Shown: positions 4,876 through 5,200 of the stretch, piece after piece
How positions within the stretch are numbered: the first letter of the stretch is position 1
How the letters are laid out: each line of letters starts with the position of its first letter
Assembly: GCA_031283115.1 (NCBI GenBank)
Contig: JAITCK010000151.1
Span: 1-5,200, forward strand
DNA from: Cellulomonadaceae bacterium
Lineage (GTDB): Bacteria; Actinomycetota; Actinomycetes; Actinomycetales; Cellulomonadaceae
Reading direction: 5' to 3'
DNA length: 5,200 nucleotides
Notes under the pieces: generated by a model
The model's database searches: none
Seen by the model: the letters and a program-made list of their open reading frames with translations, nothing else
Told to the model about the DNA's origin: nothing
Translations under genes and position numbers: made by a program

Positions 4876-5112
4876 ATGGGAACTCTCCTCACCGACGCCT
4901 TGCCTGTGAAGGCGCGGAAGTTTGTCTATCTCGTTGTCGCTCTCGCCTCGCTGACCGTCACCGCCTACCAGGCCGCTAACGGCAGTTGGCTCACAGCGGC
5001 TGCCTCATTCACTGCCTCCCTGGCGGCCGAACTAGCCAGAGCGAACGCGGCCGACGACGAGGGCCAGGCCGACGTCAACGAGGCGGGGGAACAATCCGCG
5101 CCAAAATGCTAA
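4876..5112 (+). CDS. Holin candidate with two membrane segments, 78 aa
   Basis: GGAGG (4865-4869) lies six bases before ATG 4876 and overlaps the endolysin's last codons, so the two are translated together. Residues 1-15 are short and basic near the membrane ('PVKARKF'). Residues 16-34 ('FVYLVVALASLTVTAYQAA') are clearly hydrophobic, a turn 'NGSW' follows, and residues 39-55 ('LTAAASFTASLAAELAR') form a weaker second segment. The tail 59-78 is acidic and ends in Lys-Cys. The pattern 'KxRxxVYxVxALASLxxxAxQ...W' is common in small holins of actinophages. Such proteins form holes in the cytoplasmic membrane, letting the endolysin reach the wall. It is the last gene before the terminator. The function is inferred from size, topology and position. 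Confidence 0.78.
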   Translation: MGTLLTDALPVKARKFVYLVVALASLTVTAYQAANGSWLTAAASFTASLAAELARANAADDEGQADVNEAGEQSAPKC

Positions 5113-5135
5113 ATGGCCTACCCAATGGCCTACCC
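5112..5135 (+). repeat. Two tandem copies of a 12-base repeat after the holin stop
   Basis: AATGGCCTACCC occurs at 5112-5123 and again at 5124-5135 with no mismatch; the first copy starts on the last base of the holin TAA. Each copy contains ATGGCCT, which can pair over 7 bases with AGGCCAT at 5146-5152, giving two alternative stem-loops before the terminator. It may be a slippage duplication or a regulatory or attachment element; nothing decides between these. Confidence 0.7.
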
Positions 5136-5168
5136 GATTGTCAGAAGGCCATCATCTGAGTACGACGA

Positions 5169-5200
5169 AACCCCCGGAATCGCCCAAGATTCCGGGGGTT
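5169..5200. terminator. Strong terminator ending the lysis cassette
   Basis: A perfect 13-bp stem pairs 5169-5181 with 5188-5200 around a GCCCAA loop, with five consecutive C-G pairs near the base. The upstream arm begins with A's and the downstream arm ends in T's at the window edge, so a T-run probably continues beyond. With A's on one side and T's on the other it may work in both directions. Confidence 0.88.

Noticed and set aside
5113..5200. Open frame from ATG 5113 (MAYPMAYP...) to the window end
   Set aside because: No ribosome site, and it reads through the repeat and a strong terminator stem; probably non-coding.
1..5200. tRNA genes, CRISPR arrays, insertion sequences, integrase
   Set aside because: I found no cloverleaf, no regularly spaced repeats, no transposase or recombinase motifs on either strand.

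Overview
The window looks like the tail-tip and lysis region of a temperate phage or prophage of a high-GC Gram-positive (actinobacterial) host. This rests on the gene order (tail proteins, then holin-like protein, endolysin and holin), the GC content (about 60-63% in the 60-base blocks counted by hand), the ATGA/GTGA stop-start overlaps, and an endolysin made of an M15-type peptidase plus a peptidoglycan-binding domain. The host genus cannot be fixed from the sequence alone.

Layout. Bases 1-1197 hold the 3' part of a minor tail protein with Ig/FN3-like domains and a distal-tail-like C-terminus; its start lies outside the window. It overlaps a 401-residue tail-hub-type protein (1194-2399), which overlaps a 214-residue tail-tip protein (2396-3040) with an OB-fold-like N-terminus and a collar-type C-terminus rich in His-x-His. 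A strong hairpin (3041-3066) follows.

On the opposite strand, 3107-3714, sits a two-gene unit read as a BrnT/BrnA-like toxin-antitoxin pair, toxin first, joined by an ATGA overlap. It has a promoter (3721-3749) with a 20-bp near-palindrome between the -35 and -10 boxes. Spacing predicts that the toxin mRNA begins at its own AUG (leaderless), while the antitoxin has a strong Shine-Dalgarno site. The pair lies antisense inside the late operon like a 'moron', and may have interrupted a plus-strand gene: an orphan ribosome site and ATG remain at 3067-3083.

Lysis cassette. A coiled-coil plus membrane-segment protein (3863-4099) is followed by two tandem hairpins (4104-4127 and 4141-4165, the second terminator-like), the endolysin (4193-4873), and a small two-helix holin candidate (4876-5112). 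The endolysin carries, between its two domains, an internal ATG whose ribosome-site context matches its own start at 12 of 13 bases, which predicts a separately made cell-wall-binding domain. A perfect 13-bp terminator stem ends the window (5169-5200).

How it works together. The three tail genes would build the adsorption end of a siphovirus tail. The holin-like proteins would release the endolysin to the cell wall. The toxin-antitoxin pair would be expressed from its own promoter in lysogens, and would be crossed by antisense transcription if late genes are read straight through. Base-skew counts also mark a composition break near 2100 inside the hub gene, consistent with phage mosaicism.
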